Positions 27,529 to 35,992 are shown, numbered from the stretch's first letter. The stretch: 64,000 nucleotides of DNA from Zunongwangia atlantica 22II14-10F7 (GCF_002094855.1 NZ_ARYN01000013.1:1-64000), one strand, 5' to 3'. Numbers and translations are program-made. Notes: a model not told the origin generated them from the sequence alone.

Positions 27529-27984
27529 GTGGACACATTAAGCTACAAAACAGTATCAGCCAACAAGGCGACAGTAACCAAAGAATGGGTACTTGTAGAT
27601 GCTGAAGGACAGACTTTAGGCCGCCTATCTACTAAGGTAGCAAAAATCCTTAGAGGTAAGTACAAGCCAGACTTCACCCCACACGTTGATTGTGGAGACA
27701 ACGTAATTGTTATCAACGCAGACAAAATCAACTTAACTGGAAAGAAATGGGATGCTAAAGAATACATCCGTCACACAGGCTATCCAGGTGGACAAAGAAG
27801 TCTAACTGCTTCAGAATTATTTACAAAAGCGCCAGAGCGTCTTGTTGAGAAAGCAGTAAAAGGAATGCTTCCTAAAAACAAATTAGGATCAGCACTTTTC
27901 CGTAATTTAAAGGTTTATGCAGGAGCAGAACACGATCAAGAAGCTCAAAAACCTAAAACTATTAACTTAAACGATCTTAAGTAA
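27529..27984 (+). CDS. rplM: Large subunit ribosomal protein L13
   Basis: 151-residue L13, an early-assembling 50S protein. Family motifs are [25 protein letters not shown], the [16 protein letters not shown] strand and [10 protein letters not shown]. The start is GTG at 27529 ([20 protein letters not shown]), which gives the usual Bacteroidota N-terminus; no ATG is available nearby. Its TAA overlaps the rpsI ATG by one base, so the two are coupled. It leads the operon behind an exact consensus promoter. L13 can repress its own operon in other bacteria, but no dedicated element is evident here. Confidence 0.97.
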   Translation: MDTLSYKTVSANKATVTKEWVLVDAEGQTLGRLSTKVAKILRGKYKPDFTPHVDCGDNVIVINADKINLTGKKWDAKEYIRHTGYPGGQRSLTASELFTKAPERLVEKAVKGMLPKNKLGSALFRNLKVYAGAEHDQEAQKPKTINLNDLK

Positions 27985-28370
27985 TGGAAGTAATTCACAA
28001 AATTGGTCGTAGAAAAACGGCTGTTGCACGTGTTTATGTTTCTGAAGGAAAAGGGAACATCACTGTAAACAAAAAAGATCTTAACGATTACTTTACTACA
28101 AGTACTTTACAATATAAAGTAAACCAACCTTTCAATCTTACTGAAAACGCAGGTTCTTTTGATGTAAAAATCAACGTGTATGGTGGAGGAATCACAGGAC
28201 AGGCAGAAGCTATCCGCCTTGCTTTATCTAGAGCAATGGTAGAACTTAACGAAGAGAATAAAACTACTCTTAAGCCAGAAGGATTACTTACAAGAGACCC
28301 TAGAATGGTTGAACGTAAGAAATTTGGTCAGAAGAAAGCTCGTAAGAAATTCCAGTTCTCTAAACGTTAA
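27984..28370 (+). CDS. rpsI: Small subunit ribosomal protein S9
   Basis: 128-residue S9 of the 30S head. It begins HKIGRRKTAVARVYVSEGKGNITVN and ends with the conserved basic tail RKKFGQKKARKKFQFSKR, whose terminal Lys-Arg reaches toward the P-site tRNA. It is one base overlapped with rplM. A modest hairpin (28376-28393) and a 165-base untranslated region separate it from rpsB. Confidence 0.97.
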   Translation: MEVIHKIGRRKTAVARVYVSEGKGNITVNKKDLNDYFTTSTLQYKVNQPFNLTENAGSFDVKINVYGGGITGQAEAIRLALSRAMVELNEENKTTLKPEGLLTRDPRMVERKKFGQKKARKKFQFSKR

Positions 28371-28535
28371 TATTTATTGGGCAGTTACCCAATTAAGTTC
28401 ATTTAAATTAAAAATTTTGTTGTTATCTCGATCATTGTTATCGAGAGTTAGTTTAGCATCTAAACGATTAGGGCCATACTTAACAAGTAGCCACCTGGTT
28501 GTTGCTATCTCAACAGAAAGTAAACTATTACAAAA
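28371..28535 (+). promoter_or_regulatory. rpsB leader with three hairpins, candidate S2 autoregulatory element
   Basis: This 165-base gap inside a ribosomal protein operon holds ATTGGG/CCCAAT (28376-28393), TCTCGAT/ATCGAGA (about 28427-28447) and AACAA/TTGTT with CC/GG inside (about 28480-28504). The last lies about 30 bases before the rpsB ATG. S2 represses its own rpsB-tsf mRNA through a leader structure in gammaproteobacteria; an analogous element here is inference. Confidence 0.4.
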
Positions 28536-29339
28536 ATGGCAAATAAAGTAGAAGTTAAAGAATTACTTGATGCAGGTGTACATTTTGGACACCTTACAAG
28601 AAGATGGAATCCAAACATGGCTCCTTACATCTATATGGAGCGTAATGGTATTCACATCATCAACCTATATAAAAGTGCTGCTAAAATGGAAGAGGCTGGT
28701 GAAGCCCTTAAAAAAATAGCAGCTAGCGGCAGAAAAATACTTTTCGTTGCTACCAAAAAACAAGCAAAAGAAATCGTAGCTGAGCAAGCTGACAAAGCAA
28801 ACATGCCTTACATCACAGAAAGATGGCCAGGTGGTATGCTTACCAACTTCGTTACTATCCGTAAAGCTGTTAAGAAAATGGCTTCTATCGATAGAATGAA
28901 AAAAGACGGTACTTTTAATACTCTTTCTAAAAAAGAACGTCTTCAGGTAGATCGTTTAAGAGCTAAGTTAGATAAAAACTTAGGATCTATTGCAGATATG
29001 ACCAGACTTCCAGGTGCATTATTTGTTGTAGATATCACTCGTGAACACATCGCAATAAAAGAAGCTCAAAAATTAAACATTCCAATTTTTGCTATGGTAG
29101 ATACGAATTCAGATCCTCGTGAAGTGGATTATGTAATTCCTGCTAACGACGATGCTTCTAAATCTATCAACAAAGTAGTTTCTTATGTTTCAGAAGCTAT
29201 CGTAGAAGGTTTATCTGACAGAAAATCTAACAAAGATTCTAAAAAAGCTGATAAAGAGGCAAAAGCCACTAAGAAAGCTGATAAAGCAGAATCTAAACCA
29301 GAAACTGTAACAGCAGACGCTTCTAACGAAGAAGAATAA
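28536..29339 (+). CDS. rpsB: Small subunit ribosomal protein S2
   Basis: 267-residue S2, joining the 30S late and binding S1. It shows LLDAGVHFGHLTRRWNPNMAPYI, FVATKKQAKEIV, ERWPGGMLTNF, and IPIFAMVDTNSDP. The last about 45 residues form a lysine-, glutamate- and alanine-rich extension (KADKEAKATKKADKAESK) that is longer than in E. coli S2 and looks disordered. It is followed by tsf after 90 bases, the usual rpsB-tsf pairing. Confidence 0.97.
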   Translation: MANKVEVKELLDAGVHFGHLTRRWNPNMAPYIYMERNGIHIINLYKSAAKMEEAGEALKKIAASGRKILFVATKKQAKEIVAEQADKANMPYITERWPGGMLTNFVTIRKAVKKMASIDRMKKDGTFNTLSKKERLQVDRLRAKLDKNLGSIADMTRLPGALFVVDITREHIAIKEAQKLNIPIFAMVDTNSDPREVDYVIPANDDASKSINKVVSYVSEAIVEGLSDRKSNKDSKKADKEAKATKKADKAESKPETVTADASNEEE

Positions 29340-29429
29340 AAAATAACATTTTGGTAAATTATATGAGTCGTTTAGTTTCTTTCTTTACAAATTAACTAAG
29401 CGACTTATTCATTAAAAACTAAAACAACT

Positions 29430-30257
29430 ATGGCAAAGATAACCGCCGCTGAAGTAAATAAATTGAGAAAAGCGACAGGAGCAGGAATGATGGACTGTAA
29501 AAAAGCTCTTGTTGAAGTTGATGGTGATTTTGACAAAGCAATCGAAGTTCTTCGTAAAAAAGGACAAAAAGTAGCTGCAAAAAGAGCTGATAGAGAATCT
29601 TCTGAAGGTGCTGCTATCTCAAAAGTAAATGCAGATGCTACTAAAGGTGCTGTTATTTCTTTAAATTGTGAAACAGATTTCGTGGCTAAAAACGATGATT
29701 TCGTAAAATTAGCTAACGATATTGCAGACCTAGCCCTTAATTTCTCTACAAAAGAAGAGCTTTTAGCTGCAGATTACAATGGTATCTCTGTACAGGATAA
29801 ACTTACTGAGCAAACAGGTGTAATAGGTGAGAAAATCGAGATCGGATCTTTCAAAACATTAGAAGCTCCTTTCGTAGGTTCTTATATTCACGCTGGTAAC
29901 AAAATTGCTGTTTTAACTGGTCTTTCTAAAAATGTAGAAGGTGCTGAAGAAGCTGCAAAAGACGTTTCTATGCAAGCTGCTGCTATGAATCCTGTTGCTC
30001 TTAACGAAGAAGGTGTAGATCAAACTACTATCGAAAAAGAAATTGAGATCGCTAAAGATCAATTAAGAGCTGAAGGAAAACCAGAAGAGATGTTAGATAA
30101 CATCGCTAAAGGTAAAATTAAGCGTTTCTTTAAAGATAACACTTTAGTAAACCAGGCTTTCATTAAAGACAACAAACAAAGTGTTGCAGAATATGTAAAA
30201 TCTGTAGATTCAGATCTTAGTGTTGTTGCTTTTGAAAGAGTTGCTTTAGGAGAATAA
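29430..30257 (+). CDS. tsf: Elongation factor Ts
   Basis: 275-residue nucleotide-exchange factor for EF-Tu. The N-terminal UBA-like domain has KLRKATGAGMMDCKKALVEVDGD, and the core has the TDFVAKNDDF signature that contacts EF-Tu to release GDP. The coiled-coil and C-terminal module are present (KGKIKRFFKDNTLVNQAFI). The gene closes the operon; a strong terminator follows 24 bases after the stop. Confidence 0.97.
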   Translation: MAKITAAEVNKLRKATGAGMMDCKKALVEVDGDFDKAIEVLRKKGQKVAAKRADRESSEGAAISKVNADATKGAVISLNCETDFVAKNDDFVKLANDIADLALNFSTKEELLAADYNGISVQDKLTEQTGVIGEKIEIGSFKTLEAPFVGSYIHAGNKIAVLTGLSKNVEGAEEAAKDVSMQAAAMNPVALNEEGVDQTTIEKEIEIAKDQLRAEGKPEEMLDNIAKGKIKRFFKDNTLVNQAFIKDNKQSVAEYVKSVDSDLSVVAFERVALGE

Positions 30258-30280
30258 TTTCTTCGGAAAAATATATTTAT

Positions 30281-30310
30281 AAAAACCGCTTCTTTTGAGG
30301 CGGTTTTTTT
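30281..30310 (+). terminator. Terminator of the rplM-tsf operon
   Basis: AAAACCGCTTC pairs with GAGGCGGTTTT around a short loop, followed by T7. It ends just before the ATG of the methyltransferase gene at 30322. Confidence 0.88.
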
Positions 30311-30321
30311 ATTTTAAATCT

Positions 30322-31044
30322 ATGTCTAAAAAACCATTTATATTTAAACAATTTGAAGTACAGCAGGATCGATGCGCCATGAAAATAGGCACAGATGGTG
30401 TACTTTTAGGCGCATGGGCCGATATTCCAGAAAATACAAATAGTATTTTAGATATTGGCACTGGCACAGGCGTAATCGCTTTAATGATGGCTCAACGCTC
30501 ATCTGCACAACTTATCGATGCCTTAGAGATCGATGAGAATGCTTACGAACAAGCCGTTGAAAATTTTGAACAAAGCGACTGGGGCGATCGTCTTTTCTGT
30601 TATCATGCCGAATTTGGTGAGTTTGTTGAAGAAATGCAAGATGAAGAAAAATATGATCTAATTATATCCAATCCTCCATTCTATAATTCAGATTACAAAA
30701 CCACTTCAGAAGAACGCGATATCGCTCGTTTTCAGGACGCCCTCCCATTCAAGCTTTTACTGGAAGGATCAACCTATTTATTATCTGAAAAAGGGAAATT
30801 AGCCGTAATTATCCCAAAGAATCAGGAAGAAAATTTTCTGGATATCGCTAAAAATTTCGGTCTTTTTCCAGAAAAGATCACATACGTAAAAGGCTCTCCA
30901 ACCGCAGAAATAAAAAGATGTCTAATTCTATTGAATATCAATTCAACTAAAACAGCAAAAGACGAATTAATTATAGAACACGACAGACACCAATATACCA
31001 AAGAGTATAAAAATCTCGTTTCTCCTTTCTACTTGAAAATGTAA
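30322..31044 (+). CDS. tRNA1(Val) (adenine(37)-N6)-methyltransferase family protein
   Basis: 240-residue class I SAM methyltransferase of the TrmN6/YfiC type, which methylates A37 next to the anticodon. The N-terminus FKQFEVQQDRCAMKIGTDGVLLGAWA is the YfiC signature. SAM motif I is LDIGTGTGVIALMMAQR and the N6-adenine catalytic motif is NPPF (SNPPFYNS). I start at ATG 30322 (MSKKPFIFK); an upstream in-frame ATG at 30295 lies inside the tsf terminator and is unlikely. It is probably a single unit. Confidence 0.88.
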   Translation: MSKKPFIFKQFEVQQDRCAMKIGTDGVLLGAWADIPENTNSILDIGTGTGVIALMMAQRSSAQLIDALEIDENAYEQAVENFEQSDWGDRLFCYHAEFGEFVEEMQDEEKYDLIISNPPFYNSDYKTTSEERDIARFQDALPFKLLLEGSTYLLSEKGKLAVIIPKNQEENFLDIAKNFGLFPEKITYVKGSPTAEIKRCLILLNINSTKTAKDELIIEHDRHQYTKEYKNLVSPFYLKM

Positions 31045-31050
31045 TTTCTA

Positions 31051-31081
31051 TTGATTCCTAGTAAAAACTTGGTTACATTTA
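31051..31081 (+). promoter_or_regulatory. Promoter candidate for the acyl-CoA dehydrogenase gene
   Basis: TTG (31051-31053), 20-base spacer, TACATTTA (31074-31081, last base differs from consensus). The ATG is 20 bases downstream. Confidence 0.5.
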
Positions 31082-31100
31082 ATGAAACTACACTGTACAC

Positions 31101-32276
31101 ATGAAACCAGATCTTTTTACTTCGCCAGATTATTACAATCTTGATGATTTACTGAACGACGAACATAAAATGGTTAGAGAAGCCACTCGTTCGTGGGTTA
31201 AAAAAGAATTAAGCCCAATAATAGAAGATGCCGCTCAGAAATCTGAATTTCCCAAAGTACTACTAAAAGGCTTAGCTGAAATTGGTGCTTTTGGCCCCTA
31301 TATTCCTGAAGAGTATGGCGGTGCTGGTCTAGACCAAATTTCTTATGGCATTATGATGCAGGAAATTGAAAGAGGCGATAGTGGCATACGCTCTACCGCA
31401 TCTGTACAATCTTCTTTGGTAATGTATCCCATCTATGCTTATGGATCTGAAAAACAAAAAAAGAAATATCTTCCTAAATTGGCTTCTGGAGAATTAATTG
31501 GATGTTTTGGTTTAACTGAACCCGATTTCGGCTCAAATCCCAGCGGAATGCTTAGCAATTTTAAAGATGAAGGAAATCATTACTTACTTAATGGAGCTAA
31601 ATTATGGATTTCTAACGCTCCTTTTGCAGACATCGCCATAGTATGGGCTAAAAATGAAGAGGGTAGAATACACGGACTTATAGTTGAACGAGGCATGGAA
31701 GGCTTTTCTACACCAGAAACTCACAACAAATGGTCCCTTAGAGCAAGTGCTACCGGAGAATTAATCTTTAATAATGTAAAAATCCCAAAAGAAAATCTTT
31801 TACCTAATAAAAACGGATTGGGCGCACCACTTGGTTGCCTCGATTCAGCTCGATATGGGATTGCCTGGGGAGCTATTGGCGCTGCAATGGATTGTTATGA
31901 CACTGCATTAAGATACGCTAAAGAAAGAATACAGTTTGGTAAACCAATTGCCGTAAAACAACTTCAGCAGAAAAAATTAGCTGAAATGATCACTGAAATC
32001 ACAAAAGCGCAATTATTAGCCTGGCGCCTGGGAAGCTTAAGAAATGAAGGGAAAGCAACTTCGGCACAAATATCTATGGCTAAGAGAAATAATGTAGAAA
32101 TGGCCCTAAAAATCGCTCGTGAAGCACGACAAGTCTTAGGTGCGATGGGAATAACAGGAGAATACAGCATTATGCGCCATATGATGAACCTGGAAAGCGT
32201 AGTTACTTATGAAGGTACACACGATATCCATCTTCTTATTACAGGACTAGATATCACAGGACATTCGGCCTTCTAG
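31101..32276 (+). CDS. Acyl-CoA dehydrogenase, glutaryl-CoA dehydrogenase-like
   Basis: 391-residue FAD flavoenzyme that oxidises an acyl-CoA at alpha-beta. The acyl-CoA dehydrogenase signature GCFGLTEPDFGSNPSGM is present, with a FAD-binding WISNAPFADIAIVWAK segment. The catalytic base is Glu371 in TYEGTHDIHLLITGLDITGH, a C-terminal sequence close to glutaryl-CoA dehydrogenase, which makes crotonyl-CoA in lysine and tryptophan catabolism. A saccharopine dehydrogenase gene elsewhere in the window fits lysine breakdown, but the pairing is not local. The substrate assignment is likely rather than proven. Confidence 0.85.
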   Translation: MKPDLFTSPDYYNLDDLLNDEHKMVREATRSWVKKELSPIIEDAAQKSEFPKVLLKGLAEIGAFGPYIPEEYGGAGLDQISYGIMMQEIERGDSGIRSTASVQSSLVMYPIYAYGSEKQKKKYLPKLASGELIGCFGLTEPDFGSNPSGMLSNFKDEGNHYLLNGAKLWISNAPFADIAIVWAKNEEGRIHGLIVERGMEGFSTPETHNKWSLRASATGELIFNNVKIPKENLLPNKNGLGAPLGCLDSARYGIAWGAIGAAMDCYDTALRYAKERIQFGKPIAVKQLQQKKLAEMITEITKAQLLAWRLGSLRNEGKATSAQISMAKRNNVEMALKIAREARQVLGAMGITGEYSIMRHMMNLESVVTYEGTHDIHLLITGLDITGHSAF

Positions 32277-32334
32277 AAAAATTCATGTTGAAATTCGATA
32301 AAATCGACTATAATTTTTTAAAACTTATTCTTAA

Positions 32335-32520
32335 TTATAAAAGATCAAAACAAGGGCAACGTTTACAACGCTTGCCTTTTTTATATTTCTCACAACATTC
32401 TTTTTTCAATTTCACTTCCTTTTTAGGCACAACTCCGTCTATCCTAAGGAAATCTTTAGATTTTTCAGAATAAAAAATAATGATATGAAAATGAGTTAAT
32501 CCAATCATAATACCTTTCAA
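32335..32520 (-). CDS. Small lysine- and cysteine-rich protein
   Basis: Predicted 61-residue protein whose C-terminal half reads KKECCEKYKKGKRCKRCPCFD. Five cysteines in about 14 residues, as CC-x7-C-x2-C-x-C, suggest a metal-binding knuckle. The composition is unlike a random antisense frame and matches small conserved Flavobacteriaceae proteins as I recall them. The start is uncertain: ATG 32520 or 32508 would give a long N-terminus, while a GTG within the EVKLKKECC segment would leave only about 26 residues. The overlapping plus-strand frame lacks features. The function is unknown. Confidence 0.55.
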   Translation of the reverse strand: MKGIMIGLTHFHIIIFYSEKSKDFLRIDGVVPKKEVKLKKECCEKYKKGKRCKRCPCFDLL

Positions 32521-32599
32521 TTTAAAGAGAATTACCGAAATTTGCTACCAACATTCTTTAAAAAGACTGTTATAATTTTAAAATCCCTAAGCTAGCTAC

Positions 32600-32607
32600 T
32601 ATTTTTG
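32600..32607 (+). promoter_or_regulatory. -7 element before the DUF3050 gene
   Basis: TATTTTTG matches TAnnTTTG exactly, 20 bases before the ATG. No TTG lies at the expected upstream distance. Confidence 0.45.
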
Positions 32608-32627
32608 CAGCAAATTTAAGTGAAGCT

Positions 32628-33407
32628 ATGATCAAAGACATCAATAAAGTTCTAAAACCACAGGTAGAAACTTTACTAAACCACTCCTTATATGCAAAAG
32701 TGACTTCTCCCAAAGAATTACAGATATTTATGGAGCATCATGTTTTTGCAGTTTGGGATTTTATGTCTTTACTAAAAGCTTTGCAACAAAGTCTTACCAA
32801 AACTACAAATCCGTGGTTTCCTGTAGGCGATCCTGAAACAAGATATTTAATCAATGAAATTGTACTAGCCGAGGAAACCGATGTTAATTTCTACGGAAAA
32901 CACCAAAGTCATTATGAAATGTATATTGATGCTATGGAAAAAGCAGGTGCAAATACCACCAAAATCAATAAGTTTCTAGACCAGGTAATTCACGGCACAG
33001 ATATTTATTTAATTATCGCGGCAAGCGATTTACCGTGGAGTATCAAGCAATTCTTAAAATTTACTTTTGAAACTATTTCTGAAGGTAAACCACATAAAAT
33101 CGCTTCTGCTTTTACTTTTGGAAGAGAAGGATTAATACCAGGCATGTTTACCTCTATTATTGGTAATATTCAGAAGAATTTTCCTGAAAAAGACCTTCAA
33201 TTATTCAAATATTACTTTGATCGCCATATAGAACTAGACGACGATGAGCATGGGCCCATGGCTTTTGAAATGATTGCACATCTTTGTGGTAATGACACCA
33301 AAAAATGGCAGGAGGTTGAAGCTGTAGCGCAAAAAGCTTTAGCCGCAAGGATTGAATTATGGGATGGTATTGAAAAGGAAATTCAGGAAGAAAAAATACT
33401 AAAATGA
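32628..33407 (+). CDS. DUF3050 (heme-oxygenase-like fold) protein
   Basis: 259-residue all-helical protein recognised as DUF3050 by EHHVFAVWDFMSLLKALQ and by NEIVLAEETD. The family falls in the heme-oxygenase-like superfamily. Acidic and histidine residues sit where a dimetal site would be built: Glu36-His37-His38, Glu77, Glu82-Glu83, His92 and His95, and the late helix Asp198-x-His200 with DDDEH (Asp204 to His208). This pattern favours a diiron oxidase over a heme enzyme, but no member function is known to me. The 3' end overlaps the convergent OMP gene by nine bases. Confidence 0.8.
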   Translation: MIKDINKVLKPQVETLLNHSLYAKVTSPKELQIFMEHHVFAVWDFMSLLKALQQSLTKTTNPWFPVGDPETRYLINEIVLAEETDVNFYGKHQSHYEMYIDAMEKAGANTTKINKFLDQVIHGTDIYLIIAASDLPWSIKQFLKFTFETISEGKPHKIASAFTFGREGLIPGMFTSIIGNIQKNFPEKDLQLFKYYFDRHIELDDDEHGPMAFEMIAHLCGNDTKKWQEVEAVAQKALAARIELWDGIEKEIQEEKILK

Positions 33408-34103
33408 AAACCCGAATCCAATATTAAAGATTAATCCATCAAATAATAAACTTTGCGGAGCCTCATCTGCAGCAAAAAGTTCATCAAAACTTTCAGATTC
33501 TCTTCTAGTCTCGCCATTGTATGTAAAATCGAATTCGATATCCTCTGGATAAGAACTAAAGGCATAACCCACTTCTGGCCTAAAGTAAAACAAACCTCCA
33601 AGTTTAGCTCCTAATTTAAGATTGAAGGAATTGTGCGTAAAATCTATATCTGCAGTGCCTTCGTAACTCTGCACATCTCCATACATTTCTGGCTGATAAT
33701 CGTAAATTGTAGCATCAAAATTTAAACTACTAAAACTTGCCCCTACATAAAGCCCCTTGCCCGGTTTAAAAAGGTAATAATTTAATCCTCCTTCAAAATA
33801 ACTAAACTTAACATCTGGATCCTGACTATTATTATCCTCTTCAACATCATCGCTTAAAAATTCAGATAAAAACCCAAAATTGATATTAGAATATTCAACA
33901 TTGGCAGCAAGGCGATTATTAAAAAGCGGAGTAACATATTCTACATTCCCTCCAACGATATTTGGGAATCCTACTTTTACTCCTATTCTTAATGGTCTTA
34001 TTTTCTCACCATATTCACCTATAGATTGCGCAGAGACACTAAAACCAAAAAAAATTACAGAAACAAAACAAACTAATTTTGAAATTTTCGAGAGAGCTTT
34101 CAT
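33399..34103 (-). CDS. Outer-membrane beta-barrel protein
   Basis: 234-residue exported protein with a cleavable signal (MKALSKISKLVCFVSVIFFGFSVSAQS). The rest alternates polar and aromatic strands (YFEGGLNYYLFKPGKGLYVGASFSSLNF, LGAKLGGLFYFRPEVGYAF) and ends in FNIGFGFSF, a classical C-terminal beta-signal with final Phe recognised by BamA. Eight to ten strands are likely. No enzyme motif is seen. It may be a porin-like or OmpW-like barrel; the role is unknown. Confidence 0.75.
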   Translation of the reverse strand: MKALSKISKLVCFVSVIFFGFSVSAQSIGEYGEKIRPLRIGVKVGFPNIVGGNVEYVTPLFNNRLAANVEYSNINFGFLSEFLSDDVEEDNNSQDPDVKFSYFEGGLNYYLFKPGKGLYVGASFSSLNFDATIYDYQPEMYGDVQSYEGTADIDFTHNSFNLKLGAKLGGLFYFRPEVGYAFSSYPEDIEFDFTYNGETRRESESFDELFAADEAPQSLLFDGLIFNIGFGFSF

Positions 34104-34143
34104 ATTTTAAGTTTGTTTAAAATTAGAATACCTTTGAAACAAA

Positions 34144-34169
34144 AAAAATACCCGAAATTGGGTATTTTT
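34144..34169 (-). terminator. Terminator after the ferredoxin gene
   Basis: AAAAATACCC (34144-34153) pairs with GGGTATTTTT (34160-34169); on the minus strand eight T follow. It is 24 bases downstream of the ferredoxin stop. Confidence 0.82.
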
Positions 34170-34192
34170 AAGTCAAATTTATTTTTTGAAAA

Positions 34193-34528
34193 TTAGGTTG
34201 ATTCTGGCGCCAGCTTAACCTCTAAACCATCTAAATCCTCTGTAATAGGAATTTGGCAACTTAAACGGCTATTATCTTCTACAAAGAATGCCTGATCTAA
34301 CATATCTTCTTCCTCAAAACTTTGCTCTGGCAACATATGCTCTAAATTAAGCACATAACACTGGCAAGAGGCACACATCGCCATTCCCCCACAAATACCT
34401 ACGGTACCTTCAGGAGCAAGTTCGTAAGAACGGATTACTTCCATTAAATTCATATTCATATCTGTAGGTGCGTCTACAGTATGCGCTTCACCTTCTCTGT
34501 CGATGATGGTAATTTTTATATCAGACAT
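34193..34528 (-). CDS. [2Fe-2S] ferredoxin, adrenodoxin type
   Basis: 111-residue electron carrier. The cluster ligands follow the adrenodoxin/vertebrate pattern CX5CX2CXnC: Cys46, Cys52, Cys55 and Cys91, with an extra Cys57. The flanking GGMAMCASC and SRLSCQI are typical. The acidic character is suited to docking on a reductase. It follows a ferredoxin-NADP reductase gene by 33 bases, so the two very probably form a redox pair. NifU and Mrp genes upstream point to iron-sulfur cluster supply or use. Confidence 0.92.
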   Translation of the reverse strand: MSDIKITIIDREGEAHTVDAPTDMNMNLMEVIRSYELAPEGTVGICGGMAMCASCQCYVLNLEHMLPEQSFEEEDMLDQAFFVEDNSRLSCQIPITEDLDGLEVKLAPEST

Positions 34529-34561
34529 GTTTCAATATTTTGAAGCTTGATGCTTCTACTA

Positions 34562-35623
34562 CTAATTTATACTCTTAACAACTTCTTTTTTGGCTTCTTT
34601 TCTACTTCCGTCGAAACCATTTACGCCACTAACAGTGGTATATTTCATCACATATTTCTTATCTGGAAAAATACGCTGATAAGCACTTTGGCACATAATT
34701 GCTGCCTCATGAAAACCACAAAGAATAAGCTTTAATTTACCAGGATATGTATTTACATCTCCAATAGCATAAACGCCTGGAATATTGGTTTGATAATCGT
34801 ACGTATTATCCACCTTTATCGCATTCTTTTCTATTTCTAATCCCCAATCACCAATTGGCCCTAGTTTAGGAGATAAACCAAACAATGGGATAAAATAATT
34901 GGTTTCTTTAATCTCTTCGCCCAAAGCGGTATCCTTATGTCTAATTACTACAGCATCAAGATTGTCTTCTCCCTTAAGATCAACAACCTCTGCATTAGTA
35001 ATAAGTTTTATTTTTCCGATTTTAGATAATTCTTCAACCTTTTCCACGGAATCTAAAGCTCCTCTAAACTCTTTTCTACGATGAACCAAAGAAACTTCTG
35101 AAGCCACATCGGCAAGAAAAATAGCCCAATCTAAGGCAGAATCTCCCCCTCCGGCAATAACAACTTTTTTATCGCGATAAACTTCTGGTTCTTTAATCAT
35201 ATACGCCACACCCTTATCCTCGAAATTTGCAATATTCGCAATAGGCGGCTTTCTTGGTTCAAAACTTCCCAAACCTCCGGCAATAACAACAACCGGCGCA
35301 TGATGCTTAGTTCCTTTATTTGTAGTAACTATAAAACTCCCATCGTCTTGTTTATCGATAGTTTCAGCACGTTCTCCTAAGGTGAATCCAGGTTCAAATG
35401 ATTTGATTTGCTCCATAAGATTACTCACAAGATCTCCTGCAAGCACCTCCGGAAAACCAGGGATATCATATATTGGTTTTTTAGGATATATTTCTGAACA
35501 TTGCCCACCAGGTTGTGGCAAGGCATCGATAAGATGACATTTTAATTTTAACAATCCTGCCTCAAAAACAGTAAAAAGTCCTGTTGGCCCTGCACCAACA
35601 ATTATCATATCTGTTTTAATCAT
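34562..35623 (-). CDS. Ferredoxin-NADP reductase (thioredoxin-reductase-like, YumC type)
   Basis: 353-residue FAD/NAD(P) oxidoreductase. The FAD Rossmann motif is IIVGAGPTGLFTVFEAG and the NADPH motif GGGDSALDWA. No CxxC redox disulfide follows the NADPH motif, which separates it from thioredoxin reductase and fits the homodimeric ferredoxin-NADP reductase family. It ends with GVYAIGDVNTYPGKLKLI, the closing FAD-binding loop. It lies 33 bases before the ferredoxin gene, its likely partner. The 126 bases to NifU contain a weak hairpin, so a separate promoter is possible. Confidence 0.9.
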   Translation of the reverse strand: MIKTDMIIVGAGPTGLFTVFEAGLLKLKCHLIDALPQPGGQCSEIYPKKPIYDIPGFPEVLAGDLVSNLMEQIKSFEPGFTLGERAETIDKQDDGSFIVTTNKGTKHHAPVVVIAGGLGSFEPRKPPIANIANFEDKGVAYMIKEPEVYRDKKVVIAGGGDSALDWAIFLADVASEVSLVHRRKEFRGALDSVEKVEELSKIGKIKLITNAEVVDLKGEDNLDAVVIRHKDTALGEEIKETNYFIPLFGLSPKLGPIGDWGLEIEKNAIKVDNTYDYQTNIPGVYAIGDVNTYPGKLKLILCGFHEAAIMCQSAYQRIFPDKKYVMKYTTVSGVNGFDGSRKEAKKEVVKSIN

Positions 35624-35720
35624 GCTGCTTGGGTTAATTTAAAGTCTACTCGAAAATTCATTTTTATTTCATCTAATATCGATCTCTATTGCATCCGGAA
35701 AACAAAAATTATTTTCTAAT

Positions 35721-35750
35721 AATTACCCCTAGTGTTATTTTAGGGTAATT
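35721..35750 (-). terminator. Weak hairpin after nifU-like gene
   Basis: AATTACCC pairs with GGGTAATT with a 13-base loop; on the minus strand only an interrupted T run follows. It overlaps the last base of the NifU stop. It may attenuate the Mrp-NifU transcript before the reductase gene. Confidence 0.45.
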
Positions 35751-35992
35751 TACTTTTGAATATTAATTACTTCTTCTATCTGCGGAACGTATTTTTTTAT
35801 CGTCATTTCTACCCCAGATTTTAAAGTCATTTGATTTACTGAACAACCCACACAAGCACCTTCTAATTGTACTTTTACCAAACGGTCGTCTTCAATCGCA
35901 ACCAAAGAGATATCGCCCCCATCACTTTCTAAAAAAGGACGAATTTCGGCTAATGCCTTTTCTACATTAAGTTTTACTTCTTCGCTTGTCAT
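35750..35992 (-). CDS. NifU-like iron-sulfur scaffold domain protein
   Basis: 80-residue NifU C-terminal (Nfu) domain that carries and delivers Fe-S clusters. The CxxC motif is in EGACVGCSVNQMTLKSGVE. It starts MTSEEVKLNVEKALAEIRPFLESDGGDISLV, the common Nfu opening. The stop of Mrp (35993) is directly adjacent, so both are one operon. An Nfu protein beside Mrp and a ferredoxin pair indicates an Fe-S biogenesis role. Confidence 0.93.
   Translation of the reverse strand: MTSEEVKLNVEKALAEIRPFLESDGGDISLVAIEDDRLVKVQLEGACVGCSVNQMTLKSGVEMTIKKYVPQIEEVINIQK

Noticed and set aside
28376-28393. rpsI terminator
   Set aside because: The ATTGGG/CCCAAT hairpin is short and has no T tract, so full termination before rpsB is unlikely; it is listed as part of the leader.
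32285-32473. 62-codon plus-strand frame opposite the small Cys-rich gene
   Set aside because: Low-complexity hydrophobic and basic composition without conservation signs; the minus-strand frame has the cysteine pattern.
34547-34735. 62-codon plus-strand frame inside the ferredoxin reductase gene
   Set aside because: Shadow of a well-supported gene on the other strand.
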